The notes: generated by a model not told the origin, from the sequence alone. 64,000 bases of DNA from Pseudomonas fluorescens (GCF_002022275.1 NZ_MSDF01000014.1:764883-828882), one strand, 5' to 3'. Positions 37,429 through 46,677 are shown, numbered from the stretch's first letter. Numbers and translations are program-made.

Positions 37429-37686
37429 TCATAGCTGAAATTCTCCGGTTTGCTTGTGACCAACCATTACCTGGTGTGTCCAATCGACCATCCATCTAGA
37501 AAATTTCGTCCGCGCTATAGGACGTTTCTGACGCCAATCCCGTGAATTCTCAGGTATTTCTGCTAAACGTTGCAGGTCGTCCAATATCTCTGAGCGAGCC
37601 GGTATTGGCAGGTCCACGGCATATTCACCCGCTTGAATGGCGGAATCGAACTGACCGTTCGGACAGTTAATTTCAAAAAAAGTCAT
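37429..37686 (-). CDS. Hypothetical 85-residue protein, possibly a remnant
   Basis: An 85-residue frame with natural amino-acid composition (MTFFEINCPNGQFDSAI and later RWMVDWTHQVMVGHKQ) in DNA clearly poorer in GC than its neighbours. It has no signal peptide, membrane helix or motif I recognise. It may be the surviving part of a longer acquired gene or a real small orphan. The ATG at 37686 has no strong ribosome site. Confidence 0.4.
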   Translation of the reverse strand: MTFFEINCPNGQFDSAIQAGEYAVDLPIPARSEILDDLQRLAEIPENSRDWRQKRPIARTKFSRWMVDWTHQVMVGHKQTGEFQL

Positions 37687-37889
37687 GCCGATTCGGCATA
37701 GGGTAGGCGTTTACGGCATTAGACGTCGCTCCCTTGCATGGGAATAGTTGCGCCTTTTTTCGCCTGCCAGTAAGCCATTTCGGCCACGCTGCGGTGACCT
37801 TCCATGGAGGCTGATGCACACACTTTTTCGCTTTCGAGCGTTGCAGCTGGCGCATTTGCCATACGTCCACTTGAAGTAAGGGTAATGAC

Positions 37890-39221
37890 ATGAAGAAGGC
37901 AAAGCTAAGCCTCGCCTGGCAGATCCTCATCGGTTTGGTGCTGGGGATCGCAATCGGTGCAGTGCTCAACCATTTCAGTGCTGAAAAGGCCTGGTGGATC
38001 AGCAATGTGTTGCAGCCAGCGGGCGATATCTTTATTCGCCTGATCAAGATGATCGTGATCCCGATTGTGATTTCCTCGCTGATCGTCGGCATTGCCGGTG
38101 TCGGTGACGCGAAAAAGCTCGGGCGTATCGGCGTCAAAACCATCCTTTACTTCGAAATCGTCACCACCATCGCCATCGTGGTCGGCCTGCTGTTGGCCAA
38201 CCTGTTCCACCCAGGCGCCGGCATCGACATGAGTACCCTGGGTACTGTCGACATTTCCAAATACACCGCCACCGCCGCCGAAGTGCAGCATGAGCATGCG
38301 TTCATCGAGACCATCCTCAACCTGATCCCGTCGAACATCTTTGCCGCCGTGGCCCGTGGCGACATGCTCCCAATCATTTTCTTCTCGGTGTTGTTCGGCT
38401 TGGGCTTGTCGAGCCTCAAGCCCGAGCTGCGCGAGCCGCTGGTGACCATGTTCCAGGGCGTGTCCGAGAGCATGTTCAAAGTCACCCACATGATCATGAA
38501 GTACGCGCCGATCGGCGTGTTCGCGCTGATCGCGGTGACCGTCGCCAACTTCGGCTTCGCCTCTCTGCTGCCGCTGGCCAAGCTGGTGATCCTGGTTTAC
38601 GTCGCCATCCTGTTCTTCGCCTTCGTGGTGCTGGGCCTGATCGCTCGCCTGTTCGGCTTCTCGGTGATCAAGCTGATGCGCATCTTCAAGGATGAGCTGG
38701 TGCTGGCTTACTCCACCGCCAGTTCCGAAACCGTGCTGCCGCGCGTGATCGAGAAGATGGAAGCCTACGGCGCGCCGAAAGCCATTTGCAGCTTCGTGGT
38801 GCCGACCGGCTACTCGTTCAACCTCGACGGTTCGACCCTGTACCAGAGCATCGCGGCGATCTTTATTGCCCAGCTGTACGGCATCGACCTGTCGATCGGC
38901 CAGCAACTGATGCTGGTGCTGACCCTGATGGTCACCTCCAAAGGCATCGCCGGCGTGCCGGGTGTGTCCTTCGTGGTGCTGCTGGCCACCCTGGGCAGCG
39001 TGGGCATTCCGCTGGAAGGCCTGGCGTTCATCGCCGGTGTCGACCGCGTGATGGACATGGCGCGGACCGCACTCAACGTGATCGGCAACGCCCTGGCCGT
39101 GTTGGTCATCTCGCGCTGGGAAGGCATGTACGACGACGCCAAGGGCGAGCGCTACTGGAACTCGCTGCCGCACTGGCGCAGCAAAGAAGCCGCGCCAACC
39201 GCCCAAGCCACTCGCGGCTGA
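37890..39221 (+). CDS. gltP: Glutamate/dicarboxylate:proton symporter GltP
   Basis: Inner-membrane symporter of the DAACS family, 443 residues with eight helices and two re-entrant loops. Family signatures are the serine-rich loop AYSTASSETVLP, PTGYSFNLDGSTLYQSIAAIFIAQ, MVTSKGIAGVPGVSFVVL and the last-helix DRVMDMARTALNVIGNALAV. It takes up glutamate, aspartate or C4-dicarboxylates. A 14-bp hairpin follows the stop. Confidence 0.95.
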   Translation: MKKAKLSLAWQILIGLVLGIAIGAVLNHFSAEKAWWISNVLQPAGDIFIRLIKMIVIPIVISSLIVGIAGVGDAKKLGRIGVKTILYFEIVTTIAIVVGLLLANLFHPGAGIDMSTLGTVDISKYTATAAEVQHEHAFIETILNLIPSNIFAAVARGDMLPIIFFSVLFGLGLSSLKPELREPLVTMFQGVSESMFKVTHMIMKYAPIGVFALIAVTVANFGFASLLPLAKLVILVYVAILFFAFVVLGLIARLFGFSVIKLMRIFKDELVLAYSTASSETVLPRVIEKMEAYGAPKAICSFVVPTGYSFNLDGSTLYQSIAAIFIAQLYGIDLSIGQQLMLVLTLMVTSKGIAGVPGVSFVVLLATLGSVGIPLEGLAFIAGVDRVMDMARTALNVIGNALAVLVISRWEGMYDDAKGERYWNSLPHWRSKEAAPTAQATRG

Positions 39222-39239
39222 CAGCACGACTTGCGTTGA

Positions 39240-39269
39240 GACAAACCCCGGAAAATTCCGGGGTTTGTC
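39240..39269. terminator. Hairpin terminator after gltP
   Basis: GACAAACCCCGGAA and TTCCGGGGTTTGTC form a perfect 14-bp stem with an AA loop, followed by a short T-containing stretch. Confidence 0.75.
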
Positions 39270-39320
39270 GTTTCTGCCAGCCCCGCTATCATTCGCCCCA
39301 TCTTTCGGGGGATTTAACTG

Positions 39321-40550
39321 ATGCTCAATGGCCTGTGGCTTGGCTTCTTTGTCGTGGCAATGGTGTCAGCACTGGCGCAATGGCTGATCGGCGGTAACGC
39401 CGGGATTTTCGCGGCCATGGTCGAAAGCATTTTCGCCATGGCCAAATTGTCGGTGGAAGTGATGGTGCTGCTGTTCGGCACCCTGACCTTGTGGCTGGGC
39501 TTTCTGCGCATCGCTGAAAAAGCCGGGATCGTCGACTGGCTGGCCAAGGCCCTCGGCCCGCTGTTCCGGCGCCTGATGCCGGAAGTGCCGGCCGGCCACC
39601 CTGCCATCGGCTTGATCACCCTCAATTTCGCTGCCAACGGCCTGGGCCTGGACAACGCTGCCACGCCCATCGGCCTGAAAGCCATGAAAGCGTTGCAGGA
39701 ACTCAATCCCATCCCCAATACCGCGAGCAACGCGCAGATCCTGTTTCTGGTGCTCAACGCGTCCTCACTGACGCTGCTGCCGGTGACCATCTTCATGTAC
39801 CGCGCCCAGCAAGGCGCAGCCGACCCGACGCTGGTGTTCCTGCCGATCCTGCTGGCCACCAGTGCCTCTACATTGGTCGGCCTGCTGTCGGTCGCGATCA
39901 TGCAGCGCCTGCGCCTGTGGGACCCGGTGGTGCTGGCGTACCTGATTCCCGGTGCGCTGATCCTCGGTGGTTTCATGGCATTGCTGGCGACGTTGTCGGT
40001 CACGGCGCTGGCGGGCTTGTCTTCGATCCTCGGCAACCTGACGCTGTTTGGCCTGATCATGCTGTTTCTGGTGATCGGCGCGCTGCGCAAGGTGAAGGTG
40101 TACGAGGCGTTTGTCGAAGGTGCCAAAGAGGGTTTCGACGTTGCCAAGAACCTGCTGCCGTATCTGGTGGCGATGCTCTGCGCGGTGGGCGTGTTGCGCG
40201 CCTCGGGGGCCTTGGATTTCGGCCTTGAAGGGATCCGCCATCTGGTGGCCTGGACCGGCATGGACACGCGCTTCGTCGATGCCTTGCCGACGGCGATGGT
40301 CAAGCCCTTCTCCGGCAGTGCCGCGCGGGCGCTGTTGATCGAGACGATGCAGACCAAGGGTGTGGACAGCTTCCCGGCACTCGTGGCAGCGACGATTCAG
40401 GGCAGTACGGAAACCACCTTTTATGTGTTGGCGGTGTACTTTGGGTCGGTGGGGATTCAGCGGGCCAGGCATGCCGTGGGGTGTGCGTTGCTGGCTGAGT
40501 TTGCCGGTGTGGTCGCGGCTATTGCGGTGTGTTACTGGTTTTTTGGCTGA
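39321..40550 (+). CDS. SpmA/SpmB-like nucleoside-recognition (Gate) domain membrane protein
   Basis: A 409-residue membrane protein that fuses regions resembling spore maturation proteins SpmA and SpmB, each with a Gate domain. Halves show similar motifs: NFAANGLGLDNAATPIGLKAMKALQ in the first, and TAMVKPFSGSAARALLIE with QGSTETTFYVLAVYFGSVG in the second. Pseudomonads do not sporulate; the family occurs widely as a putative transporter. PA5478-like by position. Substrate unknown. Confidence 0.85.
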   Translation: MLNGLWLGFFVVAMVSALAQWLIGGNAGIFAAMVESIFAMAKLSVEVMVLLFGTLTLWLGFLRIAEKAGIVDWLAKALGPLFRRLMPEVPAGHPAIGLITLNFAANGLGLDNAATPIGLKAMKALQELNPIPNTASNAQILFLVLNASSLTLLPVTIFMYRAQQGAADPTLVFLPILLATSASTLVGLLSVAIMQRLRLWDPVVLAYLIPGALILGGFMALLATLSVTALAGLSSILGNLTLFGLIMLFLVIGALRKVKVYEAFVEGAKEGFDVAKNLLPYLVAMLCAVGVLRASGALDFGLEGIRHLVAWTGMDTRFVDALPTAMVKPFSGSAARALLIETMQTKGVDSFPALVAATIQGSTETTFYVLAVYFGSVGIQRARHAVGCALLAEFAGVVAAIAVCYWFFG

Positions 40551-40563
40551 GACTGAAATTGCT

Positions 40564-40634
40564 ATCGCGGGCAAGCCAGCTCCCACATTTGAATGTATTC
40601 ACAGTTCAAGTGTGGGAGCTGGCTTGCCTGCGAT
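40564..40634. repeat. REP pair with reversed arm order
   Basis: ATCGCGGGCAAGCCAGCTCC (40564 onward) is followed by the arm TGTGGGAGCTGGCTTGCCTG (40611-40634). The arms are the same REP core as elsewhere but placed outward, the opposite of the other pairs in this window. Confidence 0.85.
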
Positions 40635-40641
40635 GAGGCCT

Positions 40642-41253
40642 TCAGCGTTTCGGCGCTGCATTGCCCTGCTGCACCACCCACTCCACCACCTGCTTGTTCA
40701 ACTGATCCCCCGCCTGACCAAACCCGGCCACCACCGCCGGCACCTTGGTATCGCTCACCGGCTGGCGCACTTCAAACCGCCGACTGGCAATAATCCGCTG
40801 ATCACTCCCGCGCACCAGCCGCGCATCCAGGCGAATCACCACCTCAACCGCACTGCCCCGGTATTCACTCTGAAACGCCTGCAACTGCCCGCCCAGCTCA
40901 TAGTCAGCCTGCAAGTTGGTCTCGTCGGTACTCAGCAACGTCACCCGCCCATCGCGCTGGAAGCCGTCCATAAACCGATTACGCAGCAACACGGGCGTCG
41001 GGTCGCTCCAGCGTGAGTTCGCATAGCTGCTGATCAGGTCGCCATTGGGCACCACGGCAATGCGCGGGCTGTCGAGGAATTCGCTGGTCTGCGGCTTGCT
41101 GATGCGCAGCGACCAGCTCACCGGAGCACCTTGAGTGGTCGTTTGCGCCGCCGCCAGGCGGTAGACATCTGACGGGTCTGCCTTGGGCAGGATCGAGCAC
41201 GCGCTGATGAGCGCCAGGGCTACGGGAGCGATGATTTGGTAAGCACGCTTCAT
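40642..41253 (-). CDS. ABC-type transport auxiliary lipoprotein (PqiC/LptE-like)
   Basis: A 203-residue lipoprotein: lipobox ISAC at about residue 19, then a domain of the PqiC type with YRLAA, SWSLRISKPQTSEFLDSPRIAVVP and a C-terminal helix (QAGDQLNKQVVEWVVQQ). It is the last gene of a four-gene lipid transport operon and overlaps the MCE gene by 4 bp. By analogy it would dock the periplasmic MCE tunnel to the outer membrane. Confidence 0.88.
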   Translation of the reverse strand: MKRAYQIIAPVALALISACSILPKADPSDVYRLAAAQTTTQGAPVSWSLRISKPQTSEFLDSPRIAVVPNGDLISSYANSRWSDPTPVLLRNRFMDGFQRDGRVTLLSTDETNLQADYELGGQLQAFQSEYRGSAVEVVIRLDARLVRGSDQRIIASRRFEVRQPVSDTKVPAVVAGFGQAGDQLNKQVVEWVVQQGNAAPKR

Positions 41254-42188
41254 GGCGTGAACTCCTTGTTCTTGTCGCTGCCCAGCAGGTAACCGCTGGG
41301 GTTGGCTTCGAGGCGGCGGGAGATGGCGCGCAGCGAACCGAGGGTTTCTCGCAGTTCGCGCACGGCCGGCGCCAATTCGTTGAGGCCTTGCAGGCCGCTG
41401 TTCACCGAATCCTTGTTGTCGGTCAGCAAGGTGTTGATGGTCGCGGTGCTTTTTTCGAGGGACTTCATCGCCTGTTCGGCACTGCCGAAGGCGTGCTTGC
41501 CTTGATCGTTGAGCAGGCCATTGGCACTGCGCATCAGCGTGGTGGTTTGCTCCAGCGCGGCGCTGGCCTGTTTGCTCACCTGCATCAGTTGCTGCATCAC
41601 CACCTTGATATCGCCGCGCTGGTCGGCAATGGCACCCGTGGTTTGCTGCAGGTTGTCGAGGGTGTTGCTCAGGCGCTCGACGTTCTCGCGGGAGAACATG
41701 TGGTTGGCGTTGTGCAGCAGCAGGTTGATGCTGGTCATCAGGTCGTTGCTGTTATTGAGCAGGCGCGCGATGGGCGACGGCGAGGCGATGATTTCCGGTA
41801 GGTTACCGTCCTTGCCCTGCAGTTCCGGGCTCTGCGGTGTGCCGCCGCTGAGCTGGATGATTGAGGTGCCGGTGATGCCAGTCAGTGCGAGCTTGGCCTG
41901 GGTGTCTTCCTTGATCGGCGTCTGCCCGGCCAGGCGGATGCGCGCCAAGACGCGGCGTGGGTCTTTCGGGTCCAGGCGCAGGCTCGTCACGTCGCCGACC
42001 TTGATCCCGCTGTACTGCACCGAACTGCCCTGGGACAGGCCACTGACCGCCTCGTTGAACACCACCTCATAGTCCTGAAACGCGCTGTCGACGCTGGACT
42101 TGGCCAGCCACAGGCCGAACAGTATCGCGCCGACCACCACAATCACGCTGAACAGTCCGATCATCACATGATGGGCTCGGGTTTCCAT
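41250..42188 (-). CDS. MCE-domain (MlaD family) lipid-binding protein
   Basis: Periplasmic phospholipid-shuttling protein of 312 residues. One N-terminal membrane anchor (about 8-30), an MCE domain (about 40-118, AVSGLSQGSSVQYSGIKVGDV then LTGITGTSIIQLSGG) and a long helical tail (about 145-300) of the kind that builds a hexameric needle in PqiB/YebT and LetB relatives. It follows the ATPase by 1 bp. Confidence 0.92.
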   Translation of the reverse strand: METRAHHVMIGLFSVIVVVGAILFGLWLAKSSVDSAFQDYEVVFNEAVSGLSQGSSVQYSGIKVGDVTSLRLDPKDPRRVLARIRLAGQTPIKEDTQAKLALTGITGTSIIQLSGGTPQSPELQGKDGNLPEIIASPSPIARLLNNSNDLMTSINLLLHNANHMFSRENVERLSNTLDNLQQTTGAIADQRGDIKVVMQQLMQVSKQASAALEQTTTLMRSANGLLNDQGKHAFGSAEQAMKSLEKSTATINTLLTDNKDSVNSGLQGLNELAPAVRELRETLGSLRAISRRLEANPSGYLLGSDKNKEFTP

Positions 42189-42189
42189 G

Positions 42190-42993
42190 TCATACCTCGT
42201 CTAGCGATTGAGCGGCATCCAATGCCGCGCGGCCACGGGGGCCGTGGAAATATTCGTGAATCCACGCGTCGTCCGTTTCCGAGACGATATCGATGGCATC
42301 GGCCACCAGCACTTTCTTCTGCGCCAGCACCGCCACGCGGTCGGTGATGGTGTAGAGCGTGTCGAGGTCGTGGGTCACCAGAAACACACTCAGGCCCAGC
42401 GCATCGCGCAGGGTCAAAATCAGTTGGTCGAATTGCGCCGCGCCAATCGGGTCGAGGCCGGCTGTGGGTTCGTCGAGAAACAGGATGTCCGGGTCCAGCG
42501 CCAGTGCCCGCGCCAAGGCGGCGCGCTTGATCATGCCGCCGGACAGTGCCGACGGGTATTTATCCGCCGCCGACAGCGGCAGCCCGGCCAGTGCCAGTTT
42601 CACCGCGGCCAAGTGCTCGGCATCGCGACGGCTGAGGCCCGCGTGTTCGATCAACGGCAAGGCGACGTTTTCGGTAACGGTCAGCGAGGAAAACAGCGCG
42701 CCCTTCTGGAACAACACGCCAAAGCGCCGTTCCACCAGCGAGCGCTCATGTTCCGAAAGGTTGGGCAGGTTCTTGCCGAACACCCGCACTTCGCCTTCGC
42801 TGGGGCGGCGCAGGCCGACGATGCTGCGCAGCAACACCGACTTGCCGCTGCCGGAGCCGCCGACCACCGCCAGAATCTCGCCTTTGTACAAATCCAGATC
42901 GAGGTTCTCGTGCACGCTCTGGCTGCCAAAGCGGTTGCACAGGCCGCGCACTTCGATCACCGCCTCGGTGGGCGCTCGGTGTAGACGACTCAC
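42190..42993 (-). CDS. ABC transporter ATP-binding protein (MlaF family)
   Basis: Cytoplasmic ATPase of the MCE transporter, 267 residues. Walker A is GGSGSGKSV, the signature is LSGGMIKRAALARAL and Walker B is ILFLDEPTAGLD. I place the start at the GTG at 42993, which overlaps the permease stop (GTGA); the frame continues far upstream to 43821, but that part lies inside the permease gene and has no family sequence. Confidence 0.92.
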   Translation of the reverse strand: MSRLHRAPTEAVIEVRGLCNRFGSQSVHENLDLDLYKGEILAVVGGSGSGKSVLLRSIVGLRRPSEGEVRVFGKNLPNLSEHERSLVERRFGVLFQKGALFSSLTVTENVALPLIEHAGLSRRDAEHLAAVKLALAGLPLSAADKYPSALSGGMIKRAALARALALDPDILFLDEPTAGLDPIGAAQFDQLILTLRDALGLSVFLVTHDLDTLYTITDRVAVLAQKKVLVADAIDIVSETDDAWIHEYFHGPRGRAALDAAQSLDEV

Positions 42994-44138
42994 CAGCCCA
43001 TCTCCATAAAGAACATGGCGGCGACCGCATCCAGCACGATCACCACAAAAATGGATTGCACCACGCTGGAGGTGGTGTGAGCGCCGACCGATTCTGCGCT
43101 GCCGCTGACCTTGAAGCCTTCGAGGCAACCAATCGCCGCAATCAGGAAGGCGAAGATTGGCGCTTTCACCATGCCCACCAGGAAATGCTGCACGCCGATG
43201 TCCGATTGCAGTAGCGAGAGAAACATCGCCGGTGAAATGTCCAGCGCCACGGCGCAGACCACGCCGCCGCCGACGATCCCTGAAAGCATCGCCAGAAAGG
43301 TCAGCATTGGCAGTGATACCAACAGCGCCAGCACGCGCGGCAATACCAGCAGCTCCATCGGGTCGAGGCCCAGGGTGCGGATCGCGTCGATTTCTTCGTT
43401 GGCCTTCATCGAGCCGATTTGCGCAGTAAACGCGCTGGCGGTGCGGCCGGCGATCAGGATGGCGGTGAGCAACACGCCGAATTCGCGCAGGAACGAGAAC
43501 GCCACCAGGTCGACAGTGAAAACGGTCGCACCAAAGCTCTTGAGCACGGTGGCGCCGAGAAACGCCACCACGGCGCCGACCAGAAAGGTCAGCAAGGCCA
43601 CGATGGGCGCGGCGTCGAGGCCGGTTTGTTCGATATGCGCGACCATCGGCGTGATACGCCAGCGCTTGGGCCGGAAAAGGCCACGGGCGAAGGTCTCGAG
43701 GATCAGGCCGATAAAGCCGAGCAGTCTCGTGCTGTCCTGCCAGACCGTATCCACCGCCCGGCCGATGCGGGCCAGGACCTGAATGCCGGCGGCTTCTTCC
43801 GGCGCTTTGTCGGGTACACAAAAATCATTGAGCGAGCGGTAGACGGTCTTGAGCAATGCACGGTCGGCGGTGGACAGGCTGCAATCGGACTGCTCGGTGG
43901 ACTGCTCGATGCGAGTTGGGCCGAGCAGCTCCACCAGCAGGGAGGCGCCGGCAGTGTCCAGAGCGCCGAGGCCGTTCAGGTCGATGCGGGCGCCAGCGTC
44001 GTATTGACCGTCGAGGGTGTCCGACAGCTTTTTCAGGTTGGCGTAGTGGGCAAGCGTCCAGTCCCCCGTAATCCTGAGTAACGGCGGAGTGGTGGAAGAG
44101 TCGAGATGGGCGGCGCCGGCCGTCGTACTGGTGGTCAT
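42990..44138 (-). CDS. MlaE-family permease with N-terminal STAS-like domain
   Basis: Inner-membrane permease of 382 residues. The N-terminal 110 residues (LLRITGDWTLAHYANLKKLSD, RIDLNGLGALDTAGASLLVELLG) are a STAS/anti-sigma-antagonist-like domain, normally a separate protein (MlaB) in the Mla system. The rest is the MlaE helical domain (FGATVFTVDLVAFSFLREFGVLLTAILIAGRTASAFTAQIG). Start at 44138 (MTTSTT) has GGAG upstream; a GTG start at 44165 is less likely. First gene of the operon. Lipid trafficking is the family role; substrate here unknown. Confidence 0.92.
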   Translation of the reverse strand: MTTSTTAGAAHLDSSTTPPLLRITGDWTLAHYANLKKLSDTLDGQYDAGARIDLNGLGALDTAGASLLVELLGPTRIEQSTEQSDCSLSTADRALLKTVYRSLNDFCVPDKAPEEAAGIQVLARIGRAVDTVWQDSTRLLGFIGLILETFARGLFRPKRWRITPMVAHIEQTGLDAAPIVALLTFLVGAVVAFLGATVLKSFGATVFTVDLVAFSFLREFGVLLTAILIAGRTASAFTAQIGSMKANEEIDAIRTLGLDPMELLVLPRVLALLVSLPMLTFLAMLSGIVGGGVVCAVALDISPAMFLSLLQSDIGVQHFLVGMVKAPIFAFLIAAIGCLEGFKVSGSAESVGAHTTSSVVQSIFVVIVLDAVAAMFFMEMGW

Positions 44139-44192
44139 AAGCTCCGAGCTTGTTTGGCTGTCCACAATGGCTACGTAATAGCACGATACAGC

Positions 44193-45224
44193 TTACTTTG
44201 GGTTGTCCGTTTGTGCTGTGTCAGTGACTTTGAAGCGCAGCACGCCGATGACCTGCCCATCCTCAGTCAGCACCCGTACCTGCCAGCGGCCCACCGCGTC
44301 GGGCGGGAAGTTCTGCTTGTGGGTCCAGGCGCGGTAGCCCTCTTTGCGCCCGCCGTGGATGTCCAGGGCGATGCGGTCGACTTCCTGACCGTTGAATTTC
44401 CACACATGGTAGATGCGCTCATCCAGCCCGCGCGGGGCATTGATGGCGGTATAGGCGTACAGTCCGCCGCTGCGCAATTGGGCGGCGGTGACTTCCTTGA
44501 GGTCATCGCCTGGCGTGCGGTCTTGCAGCTGGGTGCTGATGGCGACTTCGGTCATCCACAGGGTTGCTGGCGGCACCCAGCTGCGCAGGAACCAACCGGC
44601 GCAGCCAATCGCGGCCGTGACGCCGAGCAGCATTGCCCAACCTTTGACGCTGCGCAGCGGCAGGCTCACGGCCAGGCTCGGGATCGACAGCGCAATGGCT
44701 ACACCCAGCGCCAATTTGTAACTTTCCGCGGTGGTCAGGTGCAGGATGATCGGCAGCGCGGTGAGCAGCGCAGCGAACAGGGTCAAGGTGTGCAGCGCGA
44801 GGAACAACGAACGCTTCGGCGCGAGCCACTTGTAGTACAGCGGGTCGGTGATCGATACCAATGCCGCCGCGCCGAGCAGGCCGGTGAACACCGATTGGCC
44901 GCTGTTCCACGCGGTGGTCACGAAAAAGAACGGCAGCACGAAGAACAGGCTTTCCTGATGGATCATCTGGGTGGCGTAGCGCAGCAGCGGCTCGGGGATT
45001 TCCCGCTTGAACACCTTGGCGAACAGCTGGGTGAAGCTGTTTTCCAGCATCAGCCACAGCCAGCTCACCAGCATGATGACCGCAATCCAGCTGGCCATGC
45101 CTTGCTGGCGATCTACCAGAATGAAGCTGCACACACCCGAGATAAAGCCGCCGAGTGCGATCACCCCCGGGTAGCGCTTGATCAGTTCGATGATGCGCTG
45201 GATGAGGGGCGGCAGGTTTGGCAT
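44193..45224 (-). CDS. DUF5924/DUF2914 membrane protein
   Basis: A 343-residue protein with about seven helices in the N-terminal 250 residues (DUF5924-like) and a C-terminal DUF2914-like domain (LDERIYHVWKFNGQEVDRIALDIHGGRKEGYRAWTHKQ), probably periplasmic and beta-rich. Function unknown. The start at 45224 (MPNLPPLIQRI) has GGGAGG-like spacing on the complement; the longer frame upstream is not hydrophobic and looks non-coding. Upstream of the MCE operon on the same strand. Confidence 0.82.
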   Translation of the reverse strand: MPNLPPLIQRIIELIKRYPGVIALGGFISGVCSFILVDRQQGMASWIAVIMLVSWLWLMLENSFTQLFAKVFKREIPEPLLRYATQMIHQESLFFVLPFFFVTTAWNSGQSVFTGLLGAAALVSITDPLYYKWLAPKRSLFLALHTLTLFAALLTALPIILHLTTAESYKLALGVAIALSIPSLAVSLPLRSVKGWAMLLGVTAAIGCAGWFLRSWVPPATLWMTEVAISTQLQDRTPGDDLKEVTAAQLRSGGLYAYTAINAPRGLDERIYHVWKFNGQEVDRIALDIHGGRKEGYRAWTHKQNFPPDAVGRWQVRVLTEDGQVIGVLRFKVTDTAQTDNPK

Positions 45225-45294
45225 GGGAGGTTCACACTTGGTGTAGGAAAAAGCCCAGACAGAATAACGTCTTAGCCGTATGTTCGGTGCCTCA

Positions 45295-46677
45295 TTACGC
45301 GACCCGTTTGCGATAAAGCCGCACACCGCCCAACACAATGGCGATCAGTGCGAGCACACCGGCGCCGATCCAGCTCAGGCTGTCGTAGCTCAGCAGCGGC
45401 TTTTCGATACGCCAGTAGCCCGGCTCCTTGAATACTTGACGCATGGCCTGGTTGGTTTGTTCCAGGCTCACGGCTTTGATGCGTTTGACCGGGTCGCTGA
45501 AGTGGCCATTGTTGTAGTCGCCGGAGGCGCTCCAGTAATAGTCGGCGAGTGCGCTATTACCTTGAACAGCCCACGCTTGGCGGGCGATGGCGGCTTGTTG
45601 CAGGCGGGCGAAGGTGCCCGGGTCGAGGCCGTCCTTGAGCAGTTGCGCCTTGAGGTCCTGGAGTACTTGTTCTGCCTCGGGAAGGTTGTCCCGCTCAACG
45701 TCGGCATTCAGGCTGAGGAAACCGACGCCACCAAGCACTTCACGTTCGCTCCAGGGGCCGTAGGACAAAGCATGCTTGAGGCGCAGTTGGCGGTACAGCG
45801 CCCAGTCGAGGTAGTCCTTGAGCAGGTCGTAGGTTTCATCATGCCCATCGTCCAGCACCGGCTCGGGCAACAGCAGGTGCAGCTTGGCGCTGTCACCGAG
45901 CCAGCCGTGGATCAAGTCGCGATGGCTGGCGGCGGCGTGCTGGATTTCCGGTAATGGCAGATGCTCGCTCGGCTCGACCGGCTCGAGCTGGCCGTAGGTG
46001 CGCTCCAGGTAGGCGGGCAGCAGCTTGTCGAGGTCGCCGACGATGATCAGCGTCATGTTGTTGGGGGCGTACCAACTCGTGCGCAGCTTCTCCAACTGGT
46101 CGCGAGTCAGGTGGCCGACTTCGGCACGTTCAGCGCATTTGAGGCCCAATTCCACGGCCAATTGATTGCTGGCGGTGTGGCCCAGGTCCTGGCGATCGAG
46201 CAGGCGTTGCAGGTGCGAGTAATGGCCGCCGTCTTCGCGTTCGACCACCTGCTTGGCGGCATTGATATTGGCGTCGGTCAACTGGGTGCGGGTGAGGATC
46301 GCCAGTAGCAGGTCGAGTACCTTGCGCTGGTTTTGCGCGGGGGCCTCGATTACGAATGTAGTGTCGGCGTTGCTGGTGTAGGCATTCCATTCGCCGCCGA
46401 GGGCTTGCATGCGGTCTTCGAGGTCACCTTCACCGCCGCCGTCGATACCGCTGAACAGCAAGTGCTCGAGCAGGTGCGGCAGTTCTTTTTCGGCGCAGGG
46501 GAAGTCATCCAGCCCTACACCCACCACCAGGCGGATGGCCACGTGCCCGCGCTCGGTGCCCGGTTTGAGCAACAGTTGCAGGCCGTTGGGCAAGGTGTAG
46601 CCCTCGACTTGCAGGCGGTCAAAGGCAAAAGAATGAGCAGAGCCCATGAGCAGGCAGGCGAATAGCAGGCGACGCAT
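45295..46677 (-). CDS. M16 family zinc peptidase, membrane-anchored
   Basis: A 460-residue single-chain member of the insulinase/pitrilysin family. Signal peptide about 1-18, then the inverted zinc motif His-Leu-Leu-Glu-His in ELPHLLEHLLFSG, with the third ligand Glu expected in the AKQVVERE segment. A C-terminal hydrophobic helix (WIGAGVLALIAIVLGGVRLY) ending in RKRVA anchors it in the inner membrane with the peptidase in the periplasm. Substrate unknown. It has all catalytic residues, so it should be active. Confidence 0.88.
   Translation of the reverse strand: MRRLLFACLLMGSAHSFAFDRLQVEGYTLPNGLQLLLKPGTERGHVAIRLVVGVGLDDFPCAEKELPHLLEHLLFSGIDGGGEGDLEDRMQALGGEWNAYTSNADTTFVIEAPAQNQRKVLDLLLAILTRTQLTDANINAAKQVVEREDGGHYSHLQRLLDRQDLGHTASNQLAVELGLKCAERAEVGHLTRDQLEKLRTSWYAPNNMTLIIVGDLDKLLPAYLERTYGQLEPVEPSEHLPLPEIQHAAASHRDLIHGWLGDSAKLHLLLPEPVLDDGHDETYDLLKDYLDWALYRQLRLKHALSYGPWSEREVLGGVGFLSLNADVERDNLPEAEQVLQDLKAQLLKDGLDPGTFARLQQAAIARQAWAVQGNSALADYYWSASGDYNNGHFSDPVKRIKAVSLEQTNQAMRQVFKEPGYWRIEKPLLSYDSLSWIGAGVLALIAIVLGGVRLYRKRVA

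Noticed and set aside
37673..38143. Minus-strand frame overlapping the start of gltP
   Set aside because: Mostly antisense to gltP, with no motif; gltP has clear family sequence from its first residues.
42994..43821. Upstream extension of the MCE ATPase frame
   Set aside because: The extra residues lie wholly inside the permease gene, are Arg/Gly/Pro-rich and lack any ABC sequence; the GTG at 42993 with GTGA overlap explains the start.
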